A stretch of 64,000 nucleotides of DNA from Albifimbria verrucaria (GCA_020081605.1 JAHREC010000009.1:3100001-3164000); one strand, 5' to 3'. Shown: positions 47,661 through 61,278, numbered from the stretch's first letter. Translations and numbers: made by a program. Notes: a model not told the origin generated them from the sequence alone.

Positions 47661-49273
47661 GCGAGTTGCATTCCTAGTTTGTCGACAAGCATATTCGATA
47701 CTTCTTTAGACAGTCCATCCATTAGACATTGGACACGTGCCTTCGTGACTGGCTCAGTGCAATGCCGGCCTGGCTTGCCTGACCGGGATACGCTGCTGAC
47801 CATCTTCATTGCCCTGCCGCCATGATCGACCGGGAAGCTCCAACCCATGCTCGTAGAACAATGGCCGGCATCGAGAGGTTATTCTATTTGCTTGGCATTC
47901 GGGGCCTTACGATGGAATGATGCAGGCAAGGAAGCTTGTAGTGACCTTGTATACTTCAGAACGACCCGAGAAGTTCTCAGTTCTCCTTCGATGGCAATGA
48001 GCTGTCCTGTTCCATGAGACCGGTGCCATGCTTACCCAGCGCTTGCCTCACCTCTCGCTTAGCAGCGTTCCATTCGGCTTGGTTTCAACGTCATTGATCT
48101 CTTCACTCGACTCAGACTCGGTGGGATCAACTCTGCATACTGGGGCCGGACGTTGAACAGCTGAATAAGACTGTGGCATACTACGGCGCCTTTACATTAA
48201 CTGATGCGATCGTCGCTTAGACGTTGGGTACTGCAATTCCGGAGGGTAACCTGAGATGCAGTCCCGTTGTTCACCTATTGGATGAGCTATGACCGGCTGG
48301 CTTCCTCTGAAGATGCTGGGTGATCACGAGTTCTTCATGCACACTAGGATTTCGGCAACAGAATTGAAGAAGTGAATTGGTCTGACAACGTGCCATTCGG
48401 TTCGGTATCAATGCAATTGTCTGCTGATTTCCACCGGCGTCTAGGCTAGAAGACTTCCGGTTGGACTCCTTCCCTGGTCTCAATAGATTAACAGGACTAT
48501 TGCATTAGCCTGCCCGGCTCAGGAGACTTGGCCGGCTCCGGTAACAGTGGTGTCTTCATTATGCCTTTCATGCGTTCTGATATTGGACCAGTCGGATTCG
48601 CTGGCTTGGTTCCTTTGCATGAATGATATGGCTTGGTCGGCCTCCCGCGTGTAGCATTCATGGACGTTGACGGTTTCACTGCCTATCTTCACCGGTCGGA
48701 TTCTTGCAGGCTATGTGTGATCCTATCTGCTCCACGTCATCGATAGTTTCACCGAGGTCGTAGAGACATCAACGGTTGGCACCTTGCGAGGAAACACAAG
48801 AGATTGAACATCTCGAACAGCCAATCCGTATACTGCGGATATCATGCAACGCAACTTTGCACTTTCTGATGGAACATCGGTGGGCTTCGCATTGCCAAAC
48901 AACTGCGGGAGGCCCTCTGTCAATCAATGTCGTGGCATCCTGTATGCCAATGCAAACTAAGGCGAGCATTGAATCCGGGGAGAGTCTGCAGCAGCCGCGA
49001 TGGTCGTGCATGGCAGCTATTGATACCCATCATGCACGGCGAGCCCGCTTCCCGGTTTCCTCAACTCCATTGTGTCCACCGTTGTGCATACCGAAATCCT
49101 TGCTTGCTGCAGGATTGAGTTGTGGCATTTCCTCGTGCCCGGTTGAGACCCTGTGCCAGTCACCGGGATACCATCCGATGGACGTGCATGGTAAATGCTA
49201 CCATGAAGAGAAGCGTCCTGCAATCTCGGAACGCTGCAACTCGCATACCCGTAAATCATAACTGCAATTTTCA

Positions 49274-49765
49274 TGCACCGGAAGTGAGGACGTTCGCCTC
49301 GACCGTCGGCAGACGACATCACCTTGCCCATATCCGATGGCTGATATTCACTTGGCAACCCTGAATGGTCCGGATGCTCACCGGTAGCACTACAGTTGAC
49401 CCGTTACTACCATGCTCATTTGATGCTTTGCAACCATGCACTGGAACAGAGCACATCCGCACATCCGCCTTGAGCACCGGTATGCAGCCCCGTTCCGTCT
49501 ACTTCCGGGATTCGATATATCCTTCAGCAACTCTGAATGGTCCGCGGAGGGCGGTTGCTTGCCGGTAGCATCGCAGCCCGTGCATCTTCACTCTGTAATA
49601 TCCGCACATCGCATGATATGCAACCACCATGCACCGGAACAGAGAGCGTTCGCCTCGAGCATCGGCATACGATACCGTTCCGTCTACGTCCCGAGTTCCA
49701 TATGTCACTTGGCAACTTTGAATGGCCCGCGGGTGCCAGTTTCTTACCGGTAGCACTGAACTTTG
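49274..49765. repeat. Degenerate tandem units of 160-196 bp
   Basis: The phrase ATGCACCGGAA or a close variant begins near 49274, 49434 and 49630. Each is followed in order by CCGCACATCC/GCGTTCGCCTCGA, CGTTCCGTCTAC, CTTGGCAACTCTGAATGG-like and CCGGTAGCA. The units are diverged and of unequal length. Confidence 0.65.
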
Positions 49766-50935
49766 GGAAATTGCCGCCTTGTGCATTCGGTGAGAGTAGT
49801 GACATGATGCCACGTATTGTGATCAACCCTGCGGTTGCAGTGAATGCGCATAAACAACACTCGACAATGTCGATGCCTAGCGTGAGGCGAATACAACAAC
49901 GGCCTCTCCTGCAGGGATTGAGACCGGCGAGAATATTGTCCATTGTCAAGACGGAGAGATCTCTCTTCAGCGAGAATGGTCGTAGCCGAAGCGTCAGTGA
50001 CGCATGGTGCAGATGGAAGCCGCCGACATGGTCGACCAAGTGAATAATTGTCAGGTTCGGAGAATTTCGCGACCTCGAGACTCGCCAACAGGGACACTCG
50101 GCGGTGCAATCATTCAAAGATGCATGTAGATTGGCCGAATAGATGATCAATGCGACGAAACTCGCCGGCAGTGTTTTGGGTACGAAGATGTCCATACCCG
50201 ACCACCGAACCGAACGCAGTAAGGGGTAAAGAGAAAACAGAAAGAGAGGGGAACACGTATCATCCTGTCGCCTATCTGATGATCAATGAGACAGATGAAG
50301 AAGTTCGTCACGCATACCAGAAAGCATCAAGGCCACGCCTGATACAATCCACTCGACACTCCTCTTCGTGAGTTCTAGCTGTTCGAATGCGCGAAGACAA
50401 GATAGACGACATGAACGAGACCCGGATCACCACAAGAGAAGGTAAGGACAGTTTGAGGAAGCACAATTACTCTAACGCTCCATGTGTGTTTTAACCATCA
50501 GAGACCCGCCGCCCCGAACCTTTCCATATGAAACTCCGCTTGAACATCCATCTCCCAGGATACGCTCTAGACCCAATTTTCGGAATCGACACTTCTGCCT
50601 TGTTGCCTTTCAACTACAACGCAGGCAGTTCCCAAATTATCTGTTGCTCTTGCCAGAAGGCCAGCTATCGAGACACAAACGCCTGTTAATACAACGGCCC
50701 AGATTCATATATCATACAGATACCGACGCCTGACACAGTGGCCACCTCGATGCACTCTACAGGTCCTTTCAGATCAAGCTGTGACTGATAGGAACACGGG
50801 AGAAAGATTGAAGATTGGTTCACAGCACGGTATGGCCGACCGGGTGCTGTGGAGCACAATACGGCATCCTACGAACGACGTGAACGATACTTGCGGACGT
50901 GAGCAGCATCGAGGCGCCGAAAAAGCGATCCACAC

Positions 50936-52597
50936 TTATGCGTAGAATGACTCGAAGAGATAAATGAAGCCGAACAAAAGGAACGCGATCGCACCGCCGA
51001 CGGTAACTAGAACCTGTGTCAGCAAACCGTAGCAGATGGTGGTTAAAGGATGACTGTGACTTACCAACTTTGAGACTGACTCTTCCTGCAATCGCGCGAC
51101 CTCCAATAACTGCAACACCAGTGCAAATACAGTGGCCGACCATGGCTCCCAGAGTAACCCACCAGTAGTCCTGACCAGCGGCCATGGCAATGGTAGCAAT
51201 TTGACTACGGTCACCCCATTCTCCAAGGAACGTCATGATGAAGGTTTGAACCCAGGCCGGGCTAAGGAGCAGCGAGCAGAGGTTACCAGCACCCTGAAGA
51301 AGACCGGTCAGTGCATTTCCGCCTGGTGAGTGACGCTGAGGTGACTCGGATGGTGATCTAGGAGGAGTAGAAATGCGGCTCTTAGATCGCGAATGTCTTC
51401 CCTCCAGGCCCATTTCCAGTGCGTAAGGCGAAACAGAGTTCCTCTGGTGTCGGCCAAGTTCCTTCTCCTTTTCGGCAAGTTCCTGCTCTACCTCGTGCAT
51501 TTCGGCCGTGACACCCTCGTTGGGGTCCATCTCAAGACCCTCCTTCAGCAGCTTGGCACCAAAAACGAAAAACAGGCCGGCCGCTAGGAAGCTGGTGACT
51601 CGCTTGGGGATCAATGCGGGCACTGCGTGACCCAACACAGCTGACAAGACAGTCATGACGAGAAGGGCGCCGAAAGCAGCAGAAAACACCACCATGCGAT
51701 CGTGCTTCATGGCCATGAGGGCTGCGACGAGGAATGTCTTGTCGCCAACCTCGGATACCAAAATCATGGTCAAAGACAGGACGAAGGAGTGGAATGGCTG
51801 GATGATTCCTTCGGCTTCGGTTTCGGTGGTGGTTGAGCCAGCCGTTGAGCCGATAGGTTTGGTGATATCGAGGTGGTCCTTCTTGGCGGAATCGGGTACT
51901 GGAGGAGAATTCTCGTAGGACTTTTGAGGCAGATCATCCGGTTTCTAATCACATTAGTTTTACCATGTAAGTGGCTTTGCGAAATGAAGTGACATACATC
52001 GAGTCCAGTATAGTCCGTGCTACTCTCATCCTTGTCTGATGACTGCTTCTTCTTGGTCTTATCTGTTTGTAATTTCTGCTCTTCGCTGTCGGGCAGAGGT
52101 GGCTGTTCCTTGGGAGCTTCGGGTTGCACGAGCACTTTCTCGCCAGTCTTGCCCTCCTGGGCTTTTCGAAGCTGGGTTTTCTCTGAGACGCCGCCTTCGG
52201 TGCCTGTGGTTCCCTCCTGAGGCCGCTCACGGTTCTTGTCAAACATGACGCCGTCGTTGCTTTCGGGAATTTTCTTGCCATCAACAATGGTCGGATCGTG
52301 TGGTCTGCCCTTCAAAGGTGACAGTTCCTGGTTGCCAGTATCCACGACTCCATCCGTCTCAACAAACGGCCCGCTATGCGGTTTACCGTCCTTGCCGTCG
52401 ACGGGAGCATCTTTGGTGGGGATGCTGCGGCGCGCCTGGATGTTGACAGGGACATCGTTGTTGGTGGGTTGGCGAGGCTTTACCACGGCACCGGATTCAT
52501 CGCGAGCGTCGAGCGTGGTGCCTTGCGCCGTGAGGGCAGTGGCTATGGACGGAAGAAGTAAAAGGAGAAGAGGCGAGTTCTTGGATTGGAACTTCAT
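50936..52597 (-). CDS. GDT1: GDT1-family (UPF0016/TMEM165) cation transporter
   Basis: Three exons on the minus strand: 52597-51998, 51944-51065 and 51006-50936, giving 516 residues without correction. The signature ExGD motifs are EVGDKT at residues 265-270 and EWGDRS at 442-447, each in a hydrophobic bundle, with a polar loop between them. The protein opens with a signal peptide (SPLLLLLLPSIATALTA) and a long, charged luminal region of about 220 residues, and ends in a helix (AIAFLLFGFIYLFESFYA). In yeast Gdt1 is a Golgi calcium/manganese transporter supporting glycosylation. The extended N-terminus makes it about twice the size of the yeast protein. Confidence 0.9.
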
Positions 52598-54076
52598 GAT
52601 TATGGTAGGAACCGCGCGACGGCGCTAATTCGACAAGCGCGGAAAGAACAAGATTCGTGCAACAGGTATATGTATCGAGATCGACGTGGATAGGAAAGAT
52701 AGTGGAGATGATGTGTCTCGAAGAAAAAGGAGGATCGGAACTAGGAGGATTTGCGAATTGAGCGACGCGCCCCGGTAATGAATGTCGTCGCGACCGGACG
52801 AAAGCAAATGATGAATAAAGACAATAGAAGAAGAAATCTGGTCTATGGAGAGAAATGCCGAGAGAAGCGCGGTTGACCGAGGGGCCGGATGAGGTGGAAG
52901 AAAAGAAGAGTTGGGTTCGGAAGTGAAGCTGGTGAAAAGGGTGATGATGTCCAATTCCGGATGCGCAAGGGCAGAAGTCGCGGTACCTGCGGCGATGAGC
53001 AGGCCAGACCACGTAACGTCTATGGCCGGGTATCTCGAGGTACCTTGACTGGGTAAGTTAGCGTGGGTGATACCTGACACACCCTGACTGCCAAACACTC
53101 CTGAGCACCTGCATAAGTCGCTGTACAAGCGGATCCATCTAACATGAGGTGGCTCTGGGGTAGCGGTACGTACGCGTTGGCTGTTTCTGGGCTTGGACCT
53201 CCTTTTCGTGCATGTCAGAAAATATTATTATAGCACGATGAGTAAAAAACACATGCAATTGGTGAAGACACAAAGATGTGTGTGCGCCACATGTAAGGGC
53301 TCAAGTTTTCACTGTAATGCAGACCCGAGCATTTGGTTTGTTGATGGGCAACGTGTCAGTTGACATTCTGGAAAGGACGGCAAGCCAAGCCAAGCAAAGC
53401 AAAGGAGCCCGGCAGTTCCAGGTAGTTCATCAAGGTGCTTATGTTCCAACACTAACAGGCTGGCACAGTGGCTACGTAGTGCAGATGTTATAGCGGTAAG
53501 AATAGCACTAATAGTTTACCTGTTCTGGCAATGCTTTCCTGCGAAGGACATGCCACACTGTTGTGAATGAAGCTGGACTTTTTTCCAAAAGTGCATTTAC
53601 TTGGTTTTCCCATTATGGCAATTCTTGATCATCTTCCCCATACTTACCATATGCAAACAAGGGCATGGCATGAGTACGAGCATGGGTGAGCATAGACATG
53701 AGAGCATGGACGACGAGCCCAGATCGGAGACACAAGGAGCTTATCTCCGGCATCGAGGAGCTTATCCGGGGCCGAGCGCACCTCTGATAGCTCTCCACCA
53801 CCACCACCACCTTATCCATGGCGTCAGTGAACGGGCTCTTCTGCCAACTCTGAGCTCGGCAAAGCCTGTATCTCAAGGACAATCGCATAATCCATAAACA
53901 GCCATAGCTTCAGGGCATTTTTCTTGCCCTTCCAACTTATCCTCTGAAAAGGTGCCCTTGCCGGGGTATCGTACGTGCTGTAGCTCGCCACCAACTCGCT
54001 TATCAAAGCATCGCATCATCCCCGCCGGAACCTCGGACGGAACTTGATCCTCAAAAGAGCTGCTTCACAGCGCAAA
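52598..54076. other. Divergent intergenic region
   Basis: 1.5 kb between the GDT1 and WD40 genes, both starting outward. No supported gene. Confidence 0.5.
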
Positions 54077-56245
54077 ATGGACCCCAGGTGACACCAGGAG
54101 CTCCCAGTCCGTCTCTGATGCTGCCGAGCATCATGAGGAAGACGATCTGGCTGGCGGTGATGACGCAAGCTGGTACTACGACGTCGACCAGTCTCATGAC
54201 CACGATGAAGACAATGACCCCGACTGGCAGGACGAGCCCAACGAAGATGACGAGGAGGATGAGTTTCATGGTCTGTCTCAGAACGTGACCTGGTCTTAAA
54301 ACGTGCCTAACAGTGATCAGATGCGTTTCCAGGTGACATAGAAGTCGAGGTGCTGCTTCAAGGCGATGATGACGACGAGGAAGACGAAGACGATGATGAC
54401 GCCCACAACGAGGACGCTCACCCAGGCACAGATGCCGCTGTTGACGAGTTCACTAGACAGGTGTTGGGTCTCTTGAGAGGTGAGCAGGAGCTCCTTCAAA
54501 TGCCAAGGACTTACGCTAACCATCATCTAGGCGGCGCTAGAGGTGTCTTGACAAGAGCCCAGTTGATGGCTCTCCTGCGGGACCAGGATGGTGATGACTT
54601 GGAAGAGACTGACGAAGATGACCGTTTCTGGGGTCTATGGGGAAGGCGACGCCGCCGCAGGCAGCCCAAAGACCCTAACCGCTTTCCCAAGGTCCCTAAC
54701 CCAGAAGGTGTGAAGCTCATGAGATCTGGAGGGTTTGGTGCTTTTGATTGCGATAAAGCCGCAAGAAAGAAGATTGCAAGACGTACGCTGGAGCGAGAAT
54801 TAGGCATTGCCGACTACGCGGAACGGAAGCGAAACAATGATCTCATCACACAGGTGCGTTACACAGCTTCGGTGGCATTCCGTGTTAAGGAGCGCTAACC
54901 TGTCACAGAGCATGATTCCCAACTCCCGAGCTGAGCATACCGTACACTACGATGATCCAATTTATTCTGGTCAATTTTCCGATGATGGCAACTTCTTCTT
55001 CTCTTGCTGCCAGGATTTCAATGTTCGAATGTACGACACGTCGAATCCATACAACTGGAAGCACTACAAAACCGCGAGCTATCCTTGGGGCCACTGGACG
55101 TTGACAGATGCATCGCTCAGCCCGGACAACAAATGGCTCGCTTACACCTCCATCAACAGCATGGTCTCAATAGCACCTACGGATCCCAATGACACTGGAG
55201 ACCCATACACGCTTGATCTGGCCGGTGGAGTACGAGGGAGACTCGTTTCGGCCGCAGTCGCGGCGGATTCGGCATTTTCTCCATTCGATTCTCTGGAGAT
55301 GGTAGGGAGCTTGTTGCAGGCACTAACTCGAACGCCATCGTGGTGTACGACATCGAATCAAGACAGGTCCTGCATCATATCGACGGACACGAGGACGATG
55401 TGAATGCTGTTTGCTTTGCCGATAAGTCTTCCCCGCACATTCTATACTCAGGCTCCGACGACACCACTATAAAGGTCTGGGATCGGCGAAGCATGGGCGA
55501 CCGAAGAGAGGCTGGTGCTTTCGTGGGTCACATTGAAGGCTTGACCTACATCGATAGCAAGGGCGACGGCCGATACATCCTCAGTAACGCGAAGGACCAG
55601 AGTATGAAGCTGTGGGACCTACGAATGGTCATGTCGACGAATCGCTTCCAAGAGACTGTCGGAACACGCTATGCCCACAGCAGTGGCTACGATTACCGAA
55701 CGAGCGCATACGACGATGATGACTGGGATGTGCACCCCAACGACAACTCCTGGTCACTTTCAGAGGACACAAGGTCCTGCGAACATTGATCAGATGCCAC
55801 TTTTCACCTCCCAACTCGACCAACTCGCGCTATGTCTACTCCGGCAGCGCAGATGGCAAAGTCTACATTTACAACATGGACGCCACGATAGCGGGGTAGT
55901 AGACGTTAAGAAGGCCACGAACGGAACACGGCAGGCTGATCGACGAACCCGTCTGTACTTTAATGAGACAGGTGGTTGGGGCACATGCGTGCGTGATGCG
56001 AGCTGGCACCCCAGTGCTCCAGTTCTTGTTGGTAAGTCACCATTTTGGCACAGCCGTTTGCTTTGCGTACTCTTTACTAACGCCAAGGAAGCATCTGCTT
56101 GGAATGGTTTCAACATGGGCCGCGGAACCTGCTCACTTCACTCTTTCAACGAGGCAGACGGCGACGAGGAGAGCCGCGCATGGGACGAAGCGTGGATGAA
56201 ATGCTTCGACCAGACCCAGAAACGTATTTTGACTCACAGTACTGA
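54077..56245 (+). CDS. WD40 protein, DCAF11/LEC14B-like (about six single-base losses)
   Basis: Exons 54077-54270, 54333-54479, 54531-54853, 54909-56031 and 56092-56245; about 648 residues after correction. An acidic N-terminus (runs of D and E) is followed by ARKKIARRTLERELG, then WD40 repeats: YSGQFSDDGNFFFSCCQD, LSPDNKWLAYTS, GHEDDVNAVCF with YSGSDDTTIKVWD, LSNAKDQSMKLWDLR and YVYSGSADGKVYIYN. The C-terminal GRGTCSLHSFNEA and PRMGRSVDEMLRPD are characteristic of the DCAF11/LEC14B group, probable substrate receptors of CUL4-DDB1 ubiquitin ligases. Missing bases: two just after the ATG (C and G runs), then near 55274, 55755, 55893 and 56169. Exon phases agree once these are allowed for. The last acceptor is the AAG at 56089-56091. 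Confidence 0.8.
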
Positions 56246-56860
56246 GTGCTGGGTTTCTGTATGTCTCAAATAGTGTTTTCGGGAATGATATACGTTTTAT
56301 GAGGGCTATACGAGTATCTCAGGGTTTCATCCTTGATACAGTCATGTCAAACGAGTTCAAGTTGCCATTGTAGATAGCTATGCTTGCTGTTATGAAAGCT
56401 AGAAACATTTGCTTATCTTCTTTTCCATGGTGAATATCTCTCACTAACAGGATGACACTGGAAGACATTGACAGCCTGGGTCTCTGTGCAGCTGCCTGGG
56501 CGCTGGAGGCCTACCAGGGCTGTCTGGAAGTAAATTGCACGACTTACAGTTGTGAACAGCTGGAGCCATTACAACTGATTGCGGTGAGGAGAGGGTTCTC
56601 TGGTAACTTAAATACCTGCCTGAGCTCTCGAAATCTCCTGGCAACCACCCAAGATCTGTCAACACACCATCTGAAGGGTCAGCACGAGAGCTCCTCCTCT
56701 CTCCCTTCCATCTCAATTCTCTCAACTATCACTGCTGGTTGGGTTCCTGTATACTTCCTCAAGTCTCTTAAGTCTCTTCAGATCACTAGAACTTTGCTGA
56801 CCTACCATAACATCATCTCGCTGTGCCATCCATTTGCACTACCACACGTAGCATCAAATC
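56246..56860. other. Intergenic region upstream of dynamin-like gene
   Basis: A pyrimidine-rich stretch (about 56690-56820) precedes the ATG at 56861, as in many fungal promoters. No supported gene. Confidence 0.5.
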
Positions 56861-59121
56861 ATGGGTTCAGTTTCCAACAGCACTCACCCGCAGAGTGACG
56901 TGTTCAGTCACCTTCGAAGCGACAAGTCGAGCTATCGACTGAATCAGATCGAGAAGATCAGAGCCAATGGCGTTGGCGATGTGATTGACCTCCCTCAGCT
57001 GGTCGTCTGTGGAGACCAGTCTGCAGGCAAAAGCTCCGTTCTTGAGGGCATCACAGGAATCCCCTTCCTCGACAGGACGGCTTGTGCACCAGATTTCCGA
57101 CTGAAATCACTCTCAGACACCAAGAGAATACGCCGACCATCATCACTGCTAAGATTCGTCCTCACGCCTCCCGGACTCAGGATGCTCGTACGCGTCTCGC
57201 TGCGTACCACAAGGACATCAAGCACATGTCAGAGCTCCCTTCGGTTATCAATGAGGTTTCCAAGATCATGAACATCCGAGGCTATACAGACGATCCAGGC
57301 GCGTACGCGTTTGCGCCTGATGCTCTTCGCATCGAGATTTCAGGGGATCTCGGTTTGCATCTCAGCGTCGTTGATCTACCTGGCCTCATCTCTGTAGCCA
57401 ACGAAGAACAGACAGAAGAAGATGTCCAAGCCGTGCACAACATGGTTACCATGTACCTCGAGAGTACCCGATCCATCATCCTCGCGGTGCTGCAAGCCAG
57501 CAATGACATGGCTAATCAAGCAATCATCAAGATTGCCAAGCAGCACGATCCTCAAGGTCAACGCACGGTTGGAATCATCACTAAGCCAGACCTCATCAAT
57601 GAGGGTACCGAGACAAAGCTGGCCCTCGTTGCCAAGAATCAGGACAACATCAAACTCAAGCTCGGCTTTTTCTTGCTCAAGAATCCTAGCCCCTCTGAGA
57701 TGAAGGAAGGCCTTACAATGGAGACGCGCTCCCAGCGTGAGGTCCTTTTCTTTTCCAAGCCTATGTGGGCTCGCCAGAATCTAGACCCCGACCGAATCGG
57801 GGCCAAGAAGCTGCGAGTCTTCCTTCAAGAGTTGTTGGATACCCATATCGAGAATGAGTTGCCCAAAGTTCGAGACGAGATCAGAAAGCTTCTGTCCGCG
57901 TCTGAAGCTGAGTTGAAGGGTATGGGCGATGCTCGACCCACTGTGGGACATATTCGATCATTCATCACCAGCTTAAGCATGAAGTTTTACGAACTTTTAC
58001 AGGCAGCGCTCGAAGGCAATTATGCTAGTGTTGATCCCGAGTTCTTTGAGTGTTTGGACTCGAGGCTCAGAGCACTGATTCAAAAGAAGAACACCGCATT
58101 TGCTGACTACATGCGAGATCATGGTACCCGACGTCGAATTGTGGCTGATGGTACTCCAAGTAATGCTCAAGAGGCCGGCAAGAAGGACCAGATCAATTTG
58201 ACTGAGAAGGACATGATCCAATGGATCAACCAGGTTAGCCCTATATTTTGTCTTGGTGTCTTCTTTATTCCAGAAATCCGTACCTAATCTTGAGCTTCAT
58301 TGTACAGTGTTACTACCGCACCAGGGGCAAGGAGCTGCCGGGAAACTACAACTCTGCCCTTCTCTCCGAGCTCTTCAAGGAGCAGTCGTATCGGTGGGCT
58401 TCACTTTCTGAGGAGCATGTTCATGACATCCTCGCCATTACTTCTAAGTGGGCAAAACGCGCCATCGCACGACTTGTTCTCGAGGACAGTCTCCGCGTTG
58501 AAGTCACCGCCATTCTTGAGGCCTGGTTTGAGAAGACTGAACAGAGCGCCTTGGATGAGCTTGAGCTGCTGCTTGCCGACGAGCGACGAAGCCCTTTGAC
58601 GTACAACCACTACTATACTGACAACGTTCAGAAGTGGAGACTTGAGACCCAGAGAGTGTCGCTCAAGAGTGCCGCAACCAAAGCATTCGCACAGCTTAGC
58701 GACGGGCGGTTCGTCTCGACCAGTAAGGATATTGATGCTTTAGTTTCCACGATCGAGACACGAATCACGGTCAATATGGACGAGCAAGCCTGCAAGGAGG
58801 CGAGAAATGAGCTGAGCGCGTATTACAAAGTAAGCACTCTGCGACACCAAGTCACATCTTTTGGGTGCGCCTGCTCACAACATCCAGGTTGCAATGAAGA
58901 CCTTTGTGGACAACGTCGCCCGGCAGGTGATTGAGCGACATATAGTCTCGCCTTTGACCGAAGCTTTCTGTCCCAACTCGGTGTCTCAGCTCTCCGACGA
59001 GGCGTTGCTTGCCATGGGGTCCGAGTCAAAGCATCAGGTTGCTCAGCGCAACAAGCTTACGGCATTGGTCAAAGGCTTGAAGGCTAGCCTGAGGGATATG
59101 CAGAAGCCAATCCCCAACTGA
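56861..59121 (+). CDS. Dynamin-like GTPase (one frameshift)
   Basis: Exons 56861-58233, 58308-58829 and 58888-59121, with introns of 74 and 58 nt; 709 residues after one C is restored near 57067, in the GIPF-PR segment after the P-loop. GTPase motifs: G1 GDQSAGKSS at residues 51-59, G3 DLPGL, G4 TKPDL. A helical middle (stalk) and a C-terminal GED-like region follow (SAYYK VAMKTFVDNVARQVIERHI). No pleckstrin-homology or proline-rich domain is apparent, which matches the Mx/Vps1-like fungal dynamin group rather than classical endocytic dynamin. It is likely to act in membrane fission or organelle dynamics, or in the less understood Mx-like role in filamentous fungi. Confidence 0.88.
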
Positions 59122-59854
59122 GGGGTCGGTGTGGAAGGCCTGATTACGCCGCTAGGATAGTGTGAAGATTGATTGAGATGGCTTCCCATGGCTTTAAATC
59201 GATTCGCTATACTTGTACTCAAGCACTAGGTTAGGTTAAATTGCTGAAGGGCGGACACTAGGTTGGTAGAAGGTTGGCCATAGGACAATATCGAAGAACA
59301 TTGTTTGTGTTCTATCAAATCAAGGATGAATTAATTGTCTTTGGCTAAATGTCAAAGAATTGAGTGCTGGACGGTGAATTCCTTGACATCTCTAGATGCA
59401 ATGGTGCAGGGTAACTGACACATTGCCACTCTTACTACAGTACTAGTGAGCCGTCACTGCTATATTATCAAGGCCTGTAAATCATGCCAATAATCCGTTC
59501 CTATATTATTAATCAAGCGAACAGAAGAAAGTGCCTTCGTCCTGTATTTTTCAGGTACTGCGAATCCAGACATGGTATATTTGTTCCAGGTTAAGGGGTG
59601 GGCTATCGAATGTCTCAGGCTATTGACAAGGACTGGTTAGGTTGGTGGTGGACAGCGATAATGCAACAGGGATTGGGTGCACGCTTCAACTGAATCTCAC
59701 CGAATCCTGCCAACGGTGGCCTAAGCTCTCCAAGAACCTCTTCAAGAACCTCTCCAAGAACACGCTCCCTTCCACCACGCGAATCGCCGAGGTCGGGGAT
59801 AATTTGCACTTTGATATACCAAGATTTTGAAAATTGTCCGTTTGAAGTGCTACA
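59122..59854. other. Intergenic region
   Basis: Contains the 3' end of the dynamin-like gene and the promoter of the phosphatase. A short internal repeat of CAAGAACCTCT(C/T) occurs near 59728-59760. No gene supported. Confidence 0.5.
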
Positions 59855-61278
59855 ATGTTTCGTTCCTCAGCTCGAGCAGGTCTTGGGCGATTGATTACAC
59901 CATCCACGTGGGCACCAGCGCGGCGAAGCTACTCAACCAGCACCTCCTCACCGGCCTCCAATGCCATCAAGTACACCGTGATCGCTGGCGCAACGGGCCT
60001 TTCAGGCGCCTGGTGGCTCAGCACTCGCCAAGATGTACCGCAATTGGACACCCCTCCAGTTCAGCAGCTGGTGACTGAGCCTGGCCCGTCTAAATACGAG
60101 GTGTCGCGTTTGCTCTCTGAAGGAGCGTATTCCTTCGCAGTTCGAGATGTTTCTGGCATCACCAGGTATGATGGCACGCAGCTGGCTTCCAACAGTCCAT
60201 GTGAAGATCGGTTTGTCCATGGGAAATTCCGTTCGCCGTGGAATGACGGGAGCAATTGGATGGCGTGGGCTGTGTTTGATGGCCACGCGGGCTGGCAGAC
60301 GGCAGAGCTACTGCAGCATCAGCTTGTGCCATTTGTACGACAGCGCCTAAGTCAAATCACTTCGGCGCCAGGAAATCTACCCATTCCGGAAAAAGATGTG
60401 CAGCGTGCTATTGTAGACGCGTTCCTTGATCTTGACGACTCGATTATCAAGGCAGCTTTGAAGGTACCAAACAGCAACGAGCCATTGCAAGATAAGGTAA
60501 AGAAGCTGATGCCCGGCTATGCTGGTTCATGCGCGTTGCTATCCATGTATGACCCTGCCGCGAGTACATTGCACGTAGCCTGCACTGGCGACTCAAGAGC
60601 CGTGTTGGGGCAATTGGGCTCGGACGGCAAGTGGGAGGCTGTGCCGCTATCCGTTGACCAGACCGGGAGCAATGAGGAGGAGATTGCTAGGCTGAGCAAG
60701 GAACACCCTGGTGAGGAGAACATTGCAAAGAAGGGAGAGTGCTGGGCATCATGGTCTCACGAGCATTTGGAGACGGTCGGTGGAAATGGCCTGTGGAGTT
60801 CCAGCAAGATGTAAAACAGAGGTTCGGTGGCCCAACACCACTGACTTCCAGATACGATATCCGAACACCGCCCTATCTCACAGCAGAACCAGTGGTGGTG
60901 AGCACCAAGATTAACCCCCAAAGACCGTCGTTCTTGATCCTGGCGACGGACGGAATGTGGGACAATGTCTCCAGCCAGCAAGCCGTCGACCTCGTAGGGA
61001 GATGGCTGGAAGCTCGTGCGGGAAAGGCAATCAACAAGCCGGAGCCGACGTATCAGCCGTTCGACCTGGGTCAATTTGAGAACGGAACAGAGTACAAGTT
61101 CGTGGAGGAGAGAACAACGACGCAAGACAAGAACGCAGCCGTGCATCTGGTGCGCAACTCACTTGGCGGCAATCACCATGAGATGCTGGCCGGTCGGCTT
61201 GCCTTTAACAATCCATTTTCGCGAGAAATACGGGATGATGTTACGGTGCAGGTGGTCTTTTTAACTCGCCAACTTTAG
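59855..61278 (+). CDS. Mitochondrial PP2C-type protein phosphatase (one frameshift)
   Basis: Single exon, 474 residues after one base is restored near 60738 (KKGR-VLGIM). The arginine- and serine-rich N-terminus (MFRSSARAGLGRLITP, RRSYSTSTSS) looks like a mitochondrial targeting sequence, followed by a possible membrane segment (VIAGATGLSGAWWLS). PP2C motifs are in order: EDRF, VFDGHAG (residues 140-146), YAGSCALLSMYD, ACTGDSRAVLG, SRAFGD, LATDGMWD, and DDVTVQVVFL at the end. This matches the yeast Ptc5/Ptc6 type that dephosphorylates pyruvate dehydrogenase; the exact substrate here is inferred. Confidence 0.88.

Larger units (their letters stand above)
43925..50935. other. Gene-poor, CCGG-rich, repeat-bearing region
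   Basis: Seven kilobases without a gene I can support. From about 45490 to 50150 the words CCGG, ACCGGT and CCGGAA are strikingly common, and CCGGTAG/CCGGTA recurs (for example near 45697, 45896, 46020, 46405, 49381, 49561 and 49747). Stop codons are sparse in several frames at once, so long overlapping frames occur on both strands (up to 306 codons, 45493-46413 minus) with no family resemblance. Three short tandem repeat families lie inside. Confidence 0.55.

Noticed and set aside
49524..50195. 223-codon minus-strand ORF and overlapping 168-codon plus-strand ORF
   Set aside because: They overlap each other and a degenerate repeat, show no family motif, and follow the local depletion of stop codons.
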